NCBI RefSeq assembly: GCF_001698815.1 | Contig: NZ_LGSI01000017.1 | Span: forward strand, 1-33,771 | Source of the DNA: Pseudomonas syringae | GTDB lineage: Bacteria; Pseudomonadota; Gammaproteobacteria; Pseudomonadales; Pseudomonadaceae | Length of the DNA stretch: 33,771 nucleotides | Direction of reading: 5' to 3' | The notes under the pieces: generated by a model | Seen by the model: only the letters and a program-made list of their open reading frames with translations | Told to the model about the DNA's origin: nothing | Databases searched by the model: none | Made by a program: the position numbers and the translations under genes | In this document: piece by piece, positions 25,512 to 33,771 of the stretch | Layout: each line of letters begins with the position of its first letter | Position numbering within the stretch: the stretch's first letter is position 1

Positions 25512-26939
25512 ATGATTACGTCGCTTCGTCCGATCCTTGCTCTGCTCGTCGCCGTGGCGTTGAGCGGGTGCGATGACGCCCCGCGTTTTACCCAGGCGGA
25601 GCCGGGCGAAGCGTTGTCGGGTGGGGCGGCGACGGTGAACAAGACGGATCGCAACGCATTTTCGCTGCCTTCAGCCAATCTTTCGCCTGTGCGGCGGCTG
25701 GATTTCAGTGTCGGCAACAGCTTCTTTCGCAGTCCATGGGTGATCGCACCTTCGACCACCACGGCTCGCGACGGTCTGGGGCCATTGTTCAATACCAACG
25801 CCTGCCAGAATTGCCACATCAAGGACGGCCGCGGCCATCCACCTGACAACGGCGACAGCAATGCGGTGTCGATGCTGGTGCGCCTGTCGATTCCCGACAA
25901 TCCCGCCCAAGCGGACTTGATCAAAAAAGCTGGCATCTTGCCCGAGCCGACTTATGGCGGGCAGTTGCAGGATATGTCGATCCCCGGCGTTGCGCCGGAA
26001 GGCCGCGTGCGCGTTGAGTATGAGCCGCTGCCGGTGCATTTCCGGGACGGTACGCAGGTCGAGCTGCGCAAACCGACCTTGAGCATCACCCAGTTGGGCT
26101 ATGGCCCGATGCATCCTGAAACCCGGGCATCGGCGCGTATCGCGCCGCCGATGATCGGTCTCGGGCTGTTGGAGGCGATTCCCGATGCGGCGATTCTGGC
26201 CAATGCCGACCCGGACGATGCAGACGGCGATGGTATTTCCGGGCGTCCAAACTGGGTCTGGGATGACACCGCGCAGAAAGTCGCACTGGGCAAGTTCGGC
26301 TGGAAAGCCGGTCAACCCAACATCAATCAACAAAACATTCACGCGTTCTCTGGTGATATGGGCCTGACCACCAGCCTGAGAATGTTTGATGACTGCACGC
26401 CCGCGCAAACTGACTGCCTTGCGGCACCCAACGGCAATGGCCCGGATGGCGAGCCCGAGGTCAGCGATAACATTTTGCGCCTCGTGCTGTTCTACACGCG
26501 AAATCTGGCCGTGCCCGCCCGCCGAGACGTTGAAAGTCCGCAGGTGTTGGCTGGCAAGAATCTGTTCTACAAGGCCGGATGCCAGCAATGCCACACGCCG
26601 CAGTTCAAGACCGCGCATGATGCCGCCGAGCCGGAGCAGGCCGATCAGGTCATCCGTCCCTACAGCGATTTGCTGCTGCACGACATGGGCGAAGAACTGG
26701 CTGACAATCGCCCCGAGTTTCAGGCTACAGGCCGCGAGTGGCGGACCCCACCGTTATGGGGGATTGGTCTGACGCAAACAGTCAGCGGGCATACACAGTT
26801 TCTGCATGATGGCCGCGCCCGCAATCTGCTCGAAGCGGTGCTCTGGCACGGCGGCGAAGCCCAGGCGGCACAACGACAAGTATTGGCATTCGATGCCGAG
26901 CAACGCGCCGCGTTGCTGGCATTCCTGAATTCGTTATGA
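25512..26939 (+). CDS. Diheme cytochrome c lipoprotein (thiol oxidoreductase-like, DUF1111-type)
   Basis: The 475-residue lipoprotein (lipobox ALSGC, Cys20) has two c-type heme motifs, CQNCH (98-102) and CQQCH (357-361), in the arrangement of the diheme oxidoreductase family. DPDDADGDGISGRPNWVWD near 235 looks like a Ca-binding loop. It probably passes electrons in the periplasm, and its place between two imelysin genes suggests a role in iron oxidation or reduction during uptake (inference). Of two close ATGs (25506 and 25512) the second has AGG at the correct 6-base spacing. It is the first gene of the operon with the second imelysin and DUF1513. Confidence 0.88.
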   Translation: MITSLRPILALLVAVALSGCDDAPRFTQAEPGEALSGGAATVNKTDRNAFSLPSANLSPVRRLDFSVGNSFFRSPWVIAPSTTTARDGLGPLFNTNACQNCHIKDGRGHPPDNGDSNAVSMLVRLSIPDNPAQADLIKKAGILPEPTYGGQLQDMSIPGVAPEGRVRVEYEPLPVHFRDGTQVELRKPTLSITQLGYGPMHPETRASARIAPPMIGLGLLEAIPDAAILANADPDDADGDGISGRPNWVWDDTAQKVALGKFGWKAGQPNINQQNIHAFSGDMGLTTSLRMFDDCTPAQTDCLAAPNGNGPDGEPEVSDNILRLVLFYTRNLAVPARRDVESPQVLAGKNLFYKAGCQQCHTPQFKTAHDAAEPEQADQVIRPYSDLLLHDMGEELADNRPEFQATGREWRTPPLWGIGLTQTVSGHTQFLHDGRARNLLEAVLWHGGEAQAAQRQVLAFDAEQRAALLAFLNSL

Positions 26940-26969
26940 CTTCTTTCATTTAAAAATAAGGAACCGGAC

Positions 26970-28034
26970 ATGTTCCGTCCCAAGTTGCTCTTCACCAGCC
27001 TTGCCGCTCTTGCTTTGGGTGCCTGCGCACCGGCCGATCCACAGGCTGTCACTTCGGCGTCCATCGCCAAGCAAGTGATCCTGCCGACTTACAGTCGCTG
27101 GGTCGACGCTGACCGGCAACTGGCGGTCAGCGCCCTCGCCTTCTGTCAGGGCAAGACTGATCTGGCCACTGCTCGTGCCGACTTCCTGCACGCGCAGAAG
27201 ACCTGGGCCGAGTTGCAGCCCTTGCTGATCGGTCCGCTGGCCGAGGGCAATCGCTCCTGGCAAGTACAGTTCTGGCCGGACAAGAAAAACCTGGTCGGCC
27301 GTCAGGTCGAGCAACTGGTCACCGCCCAACCGCAAATCAGCGCTGAAGCCCTGTCCAAATCCAGCGTTGTGGTGCAAGGCCTGTCGGCCTACGAATACAT
27401 TCTGTTCGACGCCGAAATCGACATGGCCAACGCCGAGCAGAAAGCGCGTTACTGCCCGCTGATGATGGCGATTGGCGAGCGCCAGAAAACCCTCGCTGAA
27501 GAAATCCTCAGTCGCTGGAACAGCAACGACGGCATGCTTGCCCAGTTGAGTAAATTCCCCAACCAGCGCTACGCCGATTCCCACGAAGCCATCGCCGAAT
27601 TGCTGCGGGTTCAGGTCACCGCCCTGGACAGCCTGAAGAAAAAACTCGGTACGCCGCTGGGTCGTCAGACCAAAGGATTGCCGCAGCCCTTCCAGGCCGA
27701 TGCATGGCGCAGCAAGTCGTCACTCAGCAGTCTGGAAGCCAGCCTGATCAGTGCTGAAACCGTATGGGCCGGCGTTGACAATCACGGCCTGCGCGGTCTG
27801 TTGCCCGCCGAGCAGAAACCACTGGCCGACAAGATCGACGCTGCCTACGCTGCCAGTCGTAAACTGCTGACTGCGCTGAAGCCGCCTCTGGCCGATCTGC
27901 TGGCCAGCGAAGAGGGCCGTCAGCAGCTCAACGCGTTCTACGACAGCCTCAACGTGGTTCATCGCCTGCACGAAGGCGAGCTGGCCAAGGCGCTGGGCAT
28001 TCAACTGGGCTTCAACGCCAACGACGGCGATTGA
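26970..28034 (+). CDS. Second imelysin family lipoprotein
   Basis: The 354-residue precursor has the lipobox LGAC (Cys19) and an all-helical imelysin domain. The motif GLSAYEYILFD (137-147) takes the place of GxHxxE: Gly137 and Glu142 are kept, but the His is Ser139. This matches a subgroup of imelysins that come paired with a canonical one, and it may bind metal differently or serve as a partner. It lies 30 bases after the diheme gene, behind AAGGAAC, and 14 bases before the DUF1513 gene. Confidence 0.87.
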   Translation: MFRPKLLFTSLAALALGACAPADPQAVTSASIAKQVILPTYSRWVDADRQLAVSALAFCQGKTDLATARADFLHAQKTWAELQPLLIGPLAEGNRSWQVQFWPDKKNLVGRQVEQLVTAQPQISAEALSKSSVVVQGLSAYEYILFDAEIDMANAEQKARYCPLMMAIGERQKTLAEEILSRWNSNDGMLAQLSKFPNQRYADSHEAIAELLRVQVTALDSLKKKLGTPLGRQTKGLPQPFQADAWRSKSSLSSLEASLISAETVWAGVDNHGLRGLLPAEQKPLADKIDAAYAASRKLLTALKPPLADLLASEEGRQQLNAFYDSLNVVHRLHEGELAKALGIQLGFNANDGD

Positions 28035-28048
28035 ACGAGAGGATTTTG

Positions 28049-29149
28049 ATGATGTTGCGACGCCAGGCTCTGGCCCTTGGAAGTCTGCTGCTCAGTGCTT
28101 GCACTCTGGGCGGCTGGACGCTGTTTCGCCAAAAAGGCAAAGACCCGCTCTTGCTGTCAGCTCGAGATGATGCCGATGGGCAGCATTTCGCCGTGGGTTA
28201 TCAACTCGATGGCAAACAAATCTTCGCCACCAAGGTTGCCCAGCGCTGCCACGACATCATCAATCACCCGACGCTGAATCTGGCGTTGTTCGTGGCCCGT
28301 CGTCCCGGCACAGAAAGCTATTTGATCGATCTGCAGGATGGTCGTCTGGTGCAGACCATCACGTCGCAACCGAATCGACATTTCTACGGGCATGCGGTGA
28401 TTCACAGCAGCGGCGAATGGCTGTATGCCACCGAAAATGACACCACCGATCCCGGTCGCGGCCTGTTGGGTGTGTACCGCTTCGAAGCTGATCGCCTCGT
28501 GCATTTCGGGGAAATCCCTACGCACGGCATCGGTCCGCATCAGGTGTCATGGATGCCCGATGGCGAAACGCTGGTGGTCGCCAACGGCGGCATACGCACC
28601 GAAGCCGAAAGCCGGATCGAGATGAACCTCAACGCCATGCAGCCAAGTTTGGTGTTGATGCAGCGCGACGGCACCCTGCTGAGCAAGGAAACGCTCAGGC
28701 AGTCCATGAACAGCGTCCGTCACATGGGCATCGCCAGCGATGGCACCATCGTCGCTGGTCAGCAATTCATGGGCGATGCGCACGAAAGCGCCGAGCTGTT
28801 GGCGATCAAGCGTCCCGGCCAGCCATTTCAGGCGTTTCCCGTGGCTGAGCAACAACTCGCAGCGATGGGCCATTACACCGCCAGCGTCGCAGTACACAGC
28901 GACCTGCGACTGGTGGCGCTCACCGCGCCAAGGGGCAACCGCTTCTTTATCTGGGACCTGGACAGCGGCGCGGTTCGCCTTGACGCGCCTCTTCCCGATT
29001 GCGCCGGTGTCGGCGCAGTTGCTGACGGTTTCGTGGTCACCTCGGGTCAGGGCCGCTGCCGTTTTTACGACTGCCGCCAGACCGAACTGTTGGCCAAACC
29101 ATTGGATTTGCCGACGGGTTTTTGGGACAACCATTTGCATCTGGTTTGA
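28049..29149 (+). CDS. DUF1513 protein, predicted lipoprotein beta-propeller
   Basis: The 366-residue protein starts MMLRRQALALGSLLLSAC, with a twin Arg and a lipobox-like LLSAC (Cys18), so it is exported and probably lipid-anchored. The remainder shows repeated WD/propeller-like strands (HGIGPHQVSWMPDGETLVVANGG-like blocks such as DGETLVVANGG and LVALTAPRGNRFFIWD), as in DUF1513. A role in the iron module is inferred from constant linkage with imelysin and diheme genes. The start at 28049 follows GAGAGGA. A TTG at 28031 overlapping the previous stop is less likely. Confidence 0.85.
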   Translation: MMLRRQALALGSLLLSACTLGGWTLFRQKGKDPLLLSARDDADGQHFAVGYQLDGKQIFATKVAQRCHDIINHPTLNLALFVARRPGTESYLIDLQDGRLVQTITSQPNRHFYGHAVIHSSGEWLYATENDTTDPGRGLLGVYRFEADRLVHFGEIPTHGIGPHQVSWMPDGETLVVANGGIRTEAESRIEMNLNAMQPSLVLMQRDGTLLSKETLRQSMNSVRHMGIASDGTIVAGQQFMGDAHESAELLAIKRPGQPFQAFPVAEQQLAAMGHYTASVAVHSDLRLVALTAPRGNRFFIWDLDSGAVRLDAPLPDCAGVGAVADGFVVTSGQGRCRFYDCRQTELLAKPLDLPTGFWDNHLHLV

Positions 29150-29177
29150 TACCGGGACTTGAATCCAGACCCATGAC

Positions 29178-29206
29178 ATAACCCGAGCAGAGGTCCGGGT
29201 TTGAAG
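29178..29206 (+). terminator. Weak hairpin after the DUF1513 gene
   Basis: ACCCG (29181-29185) pairs with CGGGT (29196-29200) across a 10-base loop, with only three T after it. It may end the iron operon, but is too weak to call firmly. Confidence 0.3.
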
Positions 29207-29295
29207 TAATATTGCGTGACATTTTTATCAGGCACTCCATGAGCCGCAGGATTAACGTGCTCGCCTGATTCACCTGTATTTGCAAGGAAGTGAAT

Positions 29296-30447
29296 ATGCT
29301 GCGTCGCCGTATGTTGATCATGCTGGGTGTGGTGCTGCTGGTCGTGCTGTTACTGGCGGGCTACAAGGCCTTTTCTGTCTATCAACAAATCCAACAGTTC
29401 AGCGCGCCGAAACCGCCGATCAGTGTGTCCGTCGCGACCGCCAGCGAACGCGCGTGGCAGAGCCGTCTGCCGGCCATCGGCACGCTCAAGGCCTTGCAGG
29501 GCGTTGACCTGAGCCTGGAAATCGCGGGTACGGTCAAGGCCTTGATGTTTGACTCCGGGCAAACAGTTCGCGTCGGACAACCGTTGCTTCAGCTGGACAG
29601 CGATGTGGAAAAAGCCCTGCTCGGCACTGCTGAAGCCGACCTTGGCCTGGCCCAGGTGGAACAGGGTCGTGGCAGCAAACTGGTAGGCGACCAGGCGATT
29701 TCCCGTGGTGATTTCGACAAGCTCGTGGCGCAGCTGAAAAAGGCCAGCGCAACCGTGGCGCAGTTGAACGCATCCCTGGCGAAGAAACGCATTCTCGCGC
29801 CGTTCAGCGGCACCATCGGCATTCGTCAGGTGGACGTCGGCGACTATCTGGCCAGTGGCACGGTCATCGCCACCTTGCAGGATTTGAGCAGCCTTTATCT
29901 CGATTTCTATGTGCCGGAACAGGCGCTGCCCAATCTGGCCGTCGGCCAGAAAGCACTGGTCAACGTCGCGGCTTACCCCAAGCAGAGTTTCGAAGCGACG
30001 CTCAGCGCGATCAACCCCAAGGTCGACGAAACCACTCGTAACCTGTTGGTGCGCGCCACGCTGCCGAATCCCGAAAGAAAATTGCTGCCTGGCATGTTCG
30101 CTGATCTGCACGTCTTGTTGCCCGGGCCGAAGACGCAAATCGTGCTACCGGAAAGCGCGATTACCTACACGCTCTATGGCAACTCGGTTTATGTCGTGGT
30201 GCCGAAGAAAAACGACAAAGGTGAGCCGGAAAAAGACGCCAAGGGTGAAGCGCAGCTGGCCGTTGAGCGGCGTTTCGTGGAAACCGGCGAGCGTCGCGAC
30301 GGGCTGGTGATCATCAGCAAAGGGATCAAGGCGGGCGAGCAAGTGGTCAGCGGTGGCCAGCTCAAGCTCGATAACGGTGCCCATGTCGCGATCAGTGCCG
30401 ACACCACTTTGCCAGCCGAACAGAACAGTCAGCCTCGCGCAGACTGA
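29296..30447 (+). CDS. mexV: RND efflux periplasmic adaptor, MexV-like
   Basis: The adaptor links the inner-membrane pump to an outer-membrane channel. The 383-residue protein has an N-terminal membrane anchor (about 7-24, no lipobox Cys), the split lipoyl domain (VDLSLEIAGTVKALMFDSGQTVRVGQPLLQLD and the KKRILAPFSGTIGIRQVDVGDYL half, each part cited here only as a landmark near 75-105 and 160-185), a helical hairpin between them, and beta-barrel and membrane-proximal domains. A charged insertion lies near 300-318 (KKNDKGEPEKDAKGE). I prefer the ATG at 29296, behind AAGGAAG, to the GTG at 29290. The pump gene follows after 14 bases. Confidence 0.88.
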   Translation: MLRRRMLIMLGVVLLVVLLLAGYKAFSVYQQIQQFSAPKPPISVSVATASERAWQSRLPAIGTLKALQGVDLSLEIAGTVKALMFDSGQTVRVGQPLLQLDSDVEKALLGTAEADLGLAQVEQGRGSKLVGDQAISRGDFDKLVAQLKKASATVAQLNASLAKKRILAPFSGTIGIRQVDVGDYLASGTVIATLQDLSSLYLDFYVPEQALPNLAVGQKALVNVAAYPKQSFEATLSAINPKVDETTRNLLVRATLPNPERKLLPGMFADLHVLLPGPKTQIVLPESAITYTLYGNSVYVVVPKKNDKGEPEKDAKGEAQLAVERRFVETGERRDGLVIISKGIKAGEQVVSGGQLKLDNGAHVAISADTTLPAEQNSQPRAD

Positions 30448-30461
30448 TCAAGGAATTCTTC

Positions 30462-33400
30462 ATGGCTTTTACAGATCCGTTCATCCGTCGTCCGGTGCTC
30501 GCCACCGTGATCAGCCTGCTGATTGTGTTGTTGGGCTTCCAGGCGTTCAGCAAGCTGACCATTCGCCAGTATCCGCAGATGGAAAACGCCCTGATCACGG
30601 TGACCACGGCGTACCCCGGCGCCAATGCCGAAACCATTCAGGGCTATATCACGCAACCCTTGCAGCAAAGTCTGGCAAGCGCGGAAGGCATCGACTACAT
30701 GACGTCGGTCAGCCGACAGAATTTCTCGATCGTTTCGATCTATGCCCGTATCGGCGCCGACAGCGACCGGCTGTTCACTGAGTTGCTGGCCAAGGCCAAC
30801 GAGGTAAAAAACAAGCTGCCGCAAGACGCGGAAGATCCGGTACTGAGCAAGGAAGCAGCGGACGCTTCGGCGCTGATGTACATCAGTTTCTACAGCTCGG
30901 AACTGAGCAATCCGCAAATCACCGACTATCTGTCCCGGGTGATCCAGCCAAAGCTGGCGACATTGCCGGGCATGGCCGAAGCGGAAATCCTCGGCAATCA
31001 GGTGTTCGCCATGCGGCTGTGGCTGGACCCGGTGCGACTGGCGGGTTTCGGCCTCACGGCGGCGGATGTCACCGATGCGGTGCGACGTTACAACTTTCTG
31101 TCAGCGGCCGGCGAGGTCAAGGGCGAGTACGTCGTGACCAGCATCAACGCGACGACAGAACTGAAGTCCGCCGAAGCCTTCGCCGCCATCCCGCTCAAGA
31201 CCTCAGGCGACCGTCGCGTGTTGCTGGGCGATGTGGCGCGGGTCGAGATGGGCGCGGAAAACTACGACACGGTCAGCTCGTTCGATGGCACGCCGTCGGT
31301 GTATATCGGGATCAAGGGTACGCCCAGTTCCAACCCGCTGGATGTGATCAAGGAAGTGCGGCGCATCATGCCGGAGCTGGAAAGCCAGCTACCGCCAAGC
31401 CTGAAGGTCTCTATTGCCTACGACGCCACGCTGTTCATTCAGGCTTCGATCAACGAGGTGGTGAAAACCCTGATCGAAGCGGTGCTGATCGTGATTGTCG
31501 TGGTGTTCCTGTTCCTCGGCGCGTTGCGCTCGGTGCTGATCCCGGTCATCACCATTCCGCTGTCGATGATCGGCGTGCTGTTCTTCATGCAACTGATGGG
31601 CTACTCGATCAACCTGCTGACATTGCTGGCCATGGTGCTGGCCATCGGGCTGGTGGTGGACGATGCGATTGTCGTGGTGGAGAACATCCATCGCCATATC
31701 GAGGAAGGCAAGACGCCACTGGACGCCGCCATTGAAGGCGCGCGAGAGATCGCCATGCCGGTGGTTTCCATGACCATCACCCTCGCAGCGGTTTACGCGC
31801 CCATTGGCTTCCTGGAGGGGCTGACGGGCGCGCTGTTCAAGGAGTTCGCCTTGACGCTGGCTGGCGCGGTGGTGATTTCCGGTGTAGTCGCGTTGACCCT
31901 GTCGCCGATGATGTGCGCCTTGCTCCTGCGTCACGACGAGAATCCCAGCGGTCTGGCGCACAAGCTCGACCAGATTTTCGACCGGCTCAAGGCACGCTAT
32001 CGCAGCATGCTGCACGGCACGCTGAATACGCGCCCGGTGGTGCTGGTGTTTGCGGTGATCGTGTTGTGCCTGATTCCGGTGTTGCTCAAATTCACCAAGT
32101 CGGAACTGGCCCCCGATGAAGATCAGGGCATCATTTTCATGATGGCGACGTCGCCACAGCCCACCAACCTGGATTACATCAATCGCTACACCGATCAGTT
32201 CATCCAGATCTTCAAGGAGTTTCCCGAATACTACTCATCGTTCCAGATCAACGGCTTCAACGGCGTGCAAACCGGTGTCGGCGGCTTTCTGCTCAAGCCG
32301 TGGGACGAACGCAGCCGCACGCAGATGGAGATCCTCCCGGAGGTTCAGGCAAAGCTGGCGGGTATCAGCGGTTTGCAGATTTTCGGCTTCAACCTGCCAT
32401 CGCTTCCGGGGACCGGCGAAGGCTTGCCGTTTCAGTTTGTGATCAATACGCCGAACGATTACTCGGCACTGCTGCAAGTGGCCGAGCGCATCAAGGCGCG
32501 GGCCACGGAGTCAGGCAAGTTTGCCTTTCTGGATATCGACCTGGCCTTCGACAAACCGGAAGTGGTGGTGGATATCGACCGGGCCAAGGCCGCGCAGATG
32601 GGGGTTTCCATGGCGGATCTGGGCGGCACGCTCGCCACCCTGCTGGGCGAGGCGGAAATCAATCGCTTCACCATCGAAGGACGCAGCTACAAGGTCATCG
32701 CTCAGGTTGAGCGCCCTTACCGGGACAATCCAGGCTGGCTGAACAACTATTACGTGAAGAACAGCGACGGCAAACTGCTGGCACTGTCCACCGTCATCAA
32801 GGTCAGCGACCGCGCACGGCCGCGCCAGCTCAATCAGTTCCAGCAGCTCAACTCGGCGATCATCCAGGGTTTCCCGATTGTCAGCATGGGCGAAGCCATT
32901 GAAACCATTCGCCAGATCGCCAGCGAAGAGGCCCCGGCAGGTTTTGCCTATGACTATGCGGGCGCGTCGCGGCAGTACGTGCAGGAAGGCAGCGCGTTAT
33001 GGGTGACGTTTGCCCTGGCGCTGGCGATCATCTTTCTGGTGTTGGCGGCGCAATTCGAAAGCTTCCGTGACCCGCTGGTGATTCTGGTAACCGTGCCGCT
33101 GTCGATTTGCGGCGCCTTGATCCCGCTGTTCCTGGGGCTTTCGAGCATGAATATCTATACCCAGGTCGGGCTGGTGACCTTGATCGGCTTGATCAGCAAG
33201 CACGGGATTCTGATTGTGGAGTTCGCCAATCAGCTGCGCCGCGACAAGGGCCTGTCGGCCAGGGAAGCGGTGGAAGAAGCGGCGGCGATTCGTCTGCGAC
33301 CGGTATTGATGACCACGGCAGCGATGGTCTTCGGCATGGTGCCATTGATTCTCGCCAGTGGCGCAGGCGCAGTCAGCCGGTTTGATATCGGTACCGTGAT

Positions 33401-33524
33401 TGCCACGGGGATGTCGGTCGGGACGTTGTTTACGTTGTTCGTGCTGCCTTGCGTCTATACGTTTCTGGCGGCGCCGGACAAGAACGTCGCAGCCCCGGCG
33501 GCACAGCCAGCGCCTTTGAACTGA
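30462..33524 (+). CDS. mexW: RND efflux pump, MexW-like
   Basis: This proton-driven inner-membrane transporter of the HAE-1 class has 1020 residues. It opens FTDPFIRRPVLATVISL. The proton-relay Asp pair sits in GLVVDDAIVVVENI (Asp400, Asp401) and the relay Lys in GLISKHGILIVEF (Lys913). Two large periplasmic loops follow TM1 and TM7. Length and partner match MexW, a multidrug pump that in P. aeruginosa works with OprM. No outer-membrane factor gene follows, so a shared channel is likely. There is no local regulator gene either. The 3' flank is a REPIN array rather than a clear terminator. Confidence 0.9.
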   Translation: MAFTDPFIRRPVLATVISLLIVLLGFQAFSKLTIRQYPQMENALITVTTAYPGANAETIQGYITQPLQQSLASAEGIDYMTSVSRQNFSIVSIYARIGADSDRLFTELLAKANEVKNKLPQDAEDPVLSKEAADASALMYISFYSSELSNPQITDYLSRVIQPKLATLPGMAEAEILGNQVFAMRLWLDPVRLAGFGLTAADVTDAVRRYNFLSAAGEVKGEYVVTSINATTELKSAEAFAAIPLKTSGDRRVLLGDVARVEMGAENYDTVSSFDGTPSVYIGIKGTPSSNPLDVIKEVRRIMPELESQLPPSLKVSIAYDATLFIQASINEVVKTLIEAVLIVIVVVFLFLGALRSVLIPVITIPLSMIGVLFFMQLMGYSINLLTLLAMVLAIGLVVDDAIVVVENIHRHIEEGKTPLDAAIEGAREIAMPVVSMTITLAAVYAPIGFLEGLTGALFKEFALTLAGAVVISGVVALTLSPMMCALLLRHDENPSGLAHKLDQIFDRLKARYRSMLHGTLNTRPVVLVFAVIVLCLIPVLLKFTKSELAPDEDQGIIFMMATSPQPTNLDYINRYTDQFIQIFKEFPEYYSSFQINGFNGVQTGVGGFLLKPWDERSRTQMEILPEVQAKLAGISGLQIFGFNLPSLPGTGEGLPFQFVINTPNDYSALLQVAERIKARATESGKFAFLDIDLAFDKPEVVVDIDRAKAAQMGVSMADLGGTLATLLGEAEINRFTIEGRSYKVIAQVERPYRDNPGWLNNYYVKNSDGKLLALSTVIKVSDRARPRQLNQFQQLNSAIIQGFPIVSMGEAIETIRQIASEEAPAGFAYDYAGASRQYVQEGSALWVTFALALAIIFLVLAAQFESFRDPLVILVTVPLSICGALIPLFLGLSSMNIYTQVGLVTLIGLISKHGILIVEFANQLRRDKGLSAREAVEEAAAIRLRPVLMTTAAMVFGMVPLILASGAGAVSRFDIGTVIATGMSVGTLFTLFVLPCVYTFLAAPDKNVAAPAAQPAPLN

Positions 33525-33567
33525 CAGATGCCCCAAAAAAGCCGCTTCCCCCAACCCCCGTTCGAAC

Positions 33568-33771
33568 GGTAGGAGGGGACTGGTCCCCGAAGACGGCGGA
33601 TGGGCCAGCATCATTCGCCTGATCTAATCGGTGTCTGCGCCACCGTCTTCCCGGACAAGTCCGGTCCTACCGAGCCCTACACAAACCGGTAGGAGGGGAC
33701 TGGTCCCCGATGGCGGCGAATGGGCCAGCATCATTCGCCTGATCTAATCCGGTGTCTGCGCCACCGTCTTC
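33568..33771. repeat. Tandem REPIN array (120-base period), cut by the window end
   Basis: Unit 1 (33568-33671) has a left arm beginning GGTAGGAGGGGACTGGTCCC and an inverted right arm ending GACAAGTCCGGTCCTACC. Unit 2 starts at 33688 and is nearly identical, with a single added C before GGTGTCTGCG, and is truncated. The palindrome CCGTTCGAACGG (33558-33569) adjoins the first unit. Confidence 0.85.

Noticed and set aside
33525..33771. Outer-membrane factor gene expected after mexW
   Set aside because: Only repeats follow mexW to the end of the window, with no OprM-like sequence.

Overview
The window is chromosomal DNA from a Pseudomonas, most likely of the P. fluorescens/P. putida side of the genus. 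The evidence is the high GC, the abundant REP/REPIN repeats with a GGAGCGAGGCTTGCCCGCGAA-type core, and a gene order that I recall as matching the PA4350-PA4375 part of P. aeruginosa (olsB-olsA, ArsR-MFS-xenB, argP, ACT-argO, sodB-bifA, imelysin-diheme-imelysin-DUF1513, mexV-mexW). That synteny is from memory and was not searched.

Layout. 1-4085 (mostly minus strand): a REPIN, a DJ-1/PfpI protein, a phospholipase D/cardiolipin-synthase-like enzyme coupled to a YceI periplasmic protein, and a secreted serine hydrolase overlapping a small membrane protein. 4086-4850 is non-coding: two REPINs, a hairpin-rich element and a likely Pho box. 4851-6394: olsB-olsA for ornithine lipids, meeting an acyl-carrier-protein phosphodiesterase gene head-on. 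7114-9710: an ArsR repressor, MFS exporter and Old Yellow Enzyme operon behind an operator-like palindrome cluster. 9794-10877: a lineage-specific-looking Pro-rich repeat protein and more repeats. 10878-12799: a coiled-coil membrane protein and an extended SDR. 12913-14945: argP divergent from an ACT-domain gene and an argO-type arginine/lysine exporter. 15148-18106: iron superoxide dismutase and the c-di-GMP phosphodiesterase BifA.

18376-29149 is an iron-linked periplasmic module: an imelysin lipoprotein, a diheme cytochrome lipoprotein, a second imelysin and a DUF1513 protein. A three-gene type VI secretion effector cassette (DUF4123 adaptor, VasX-like pore-forming effector, DUF6708-like probable immunity protein) sits inside it at 19981-25407, between the first imelysin and the diheme gene. 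Fur-box-like 19-mers lie in front of both halves of the module. Within the cassette, an AT-rich block covers the effector's toxic C-terminus and the membrane half of the immunity gene, while both outer parts look native. This suggests cassette exchange of toxin plus immunity specificity and is the most interesting feature here.

29296-33524 encodes the MexV/MexW RND pump pair without an outer-membrane partner gene. The window ends in a tandem array of a second REPIN type. I saw no tRNA, rRNA, CRISPR, integrase or transposase.
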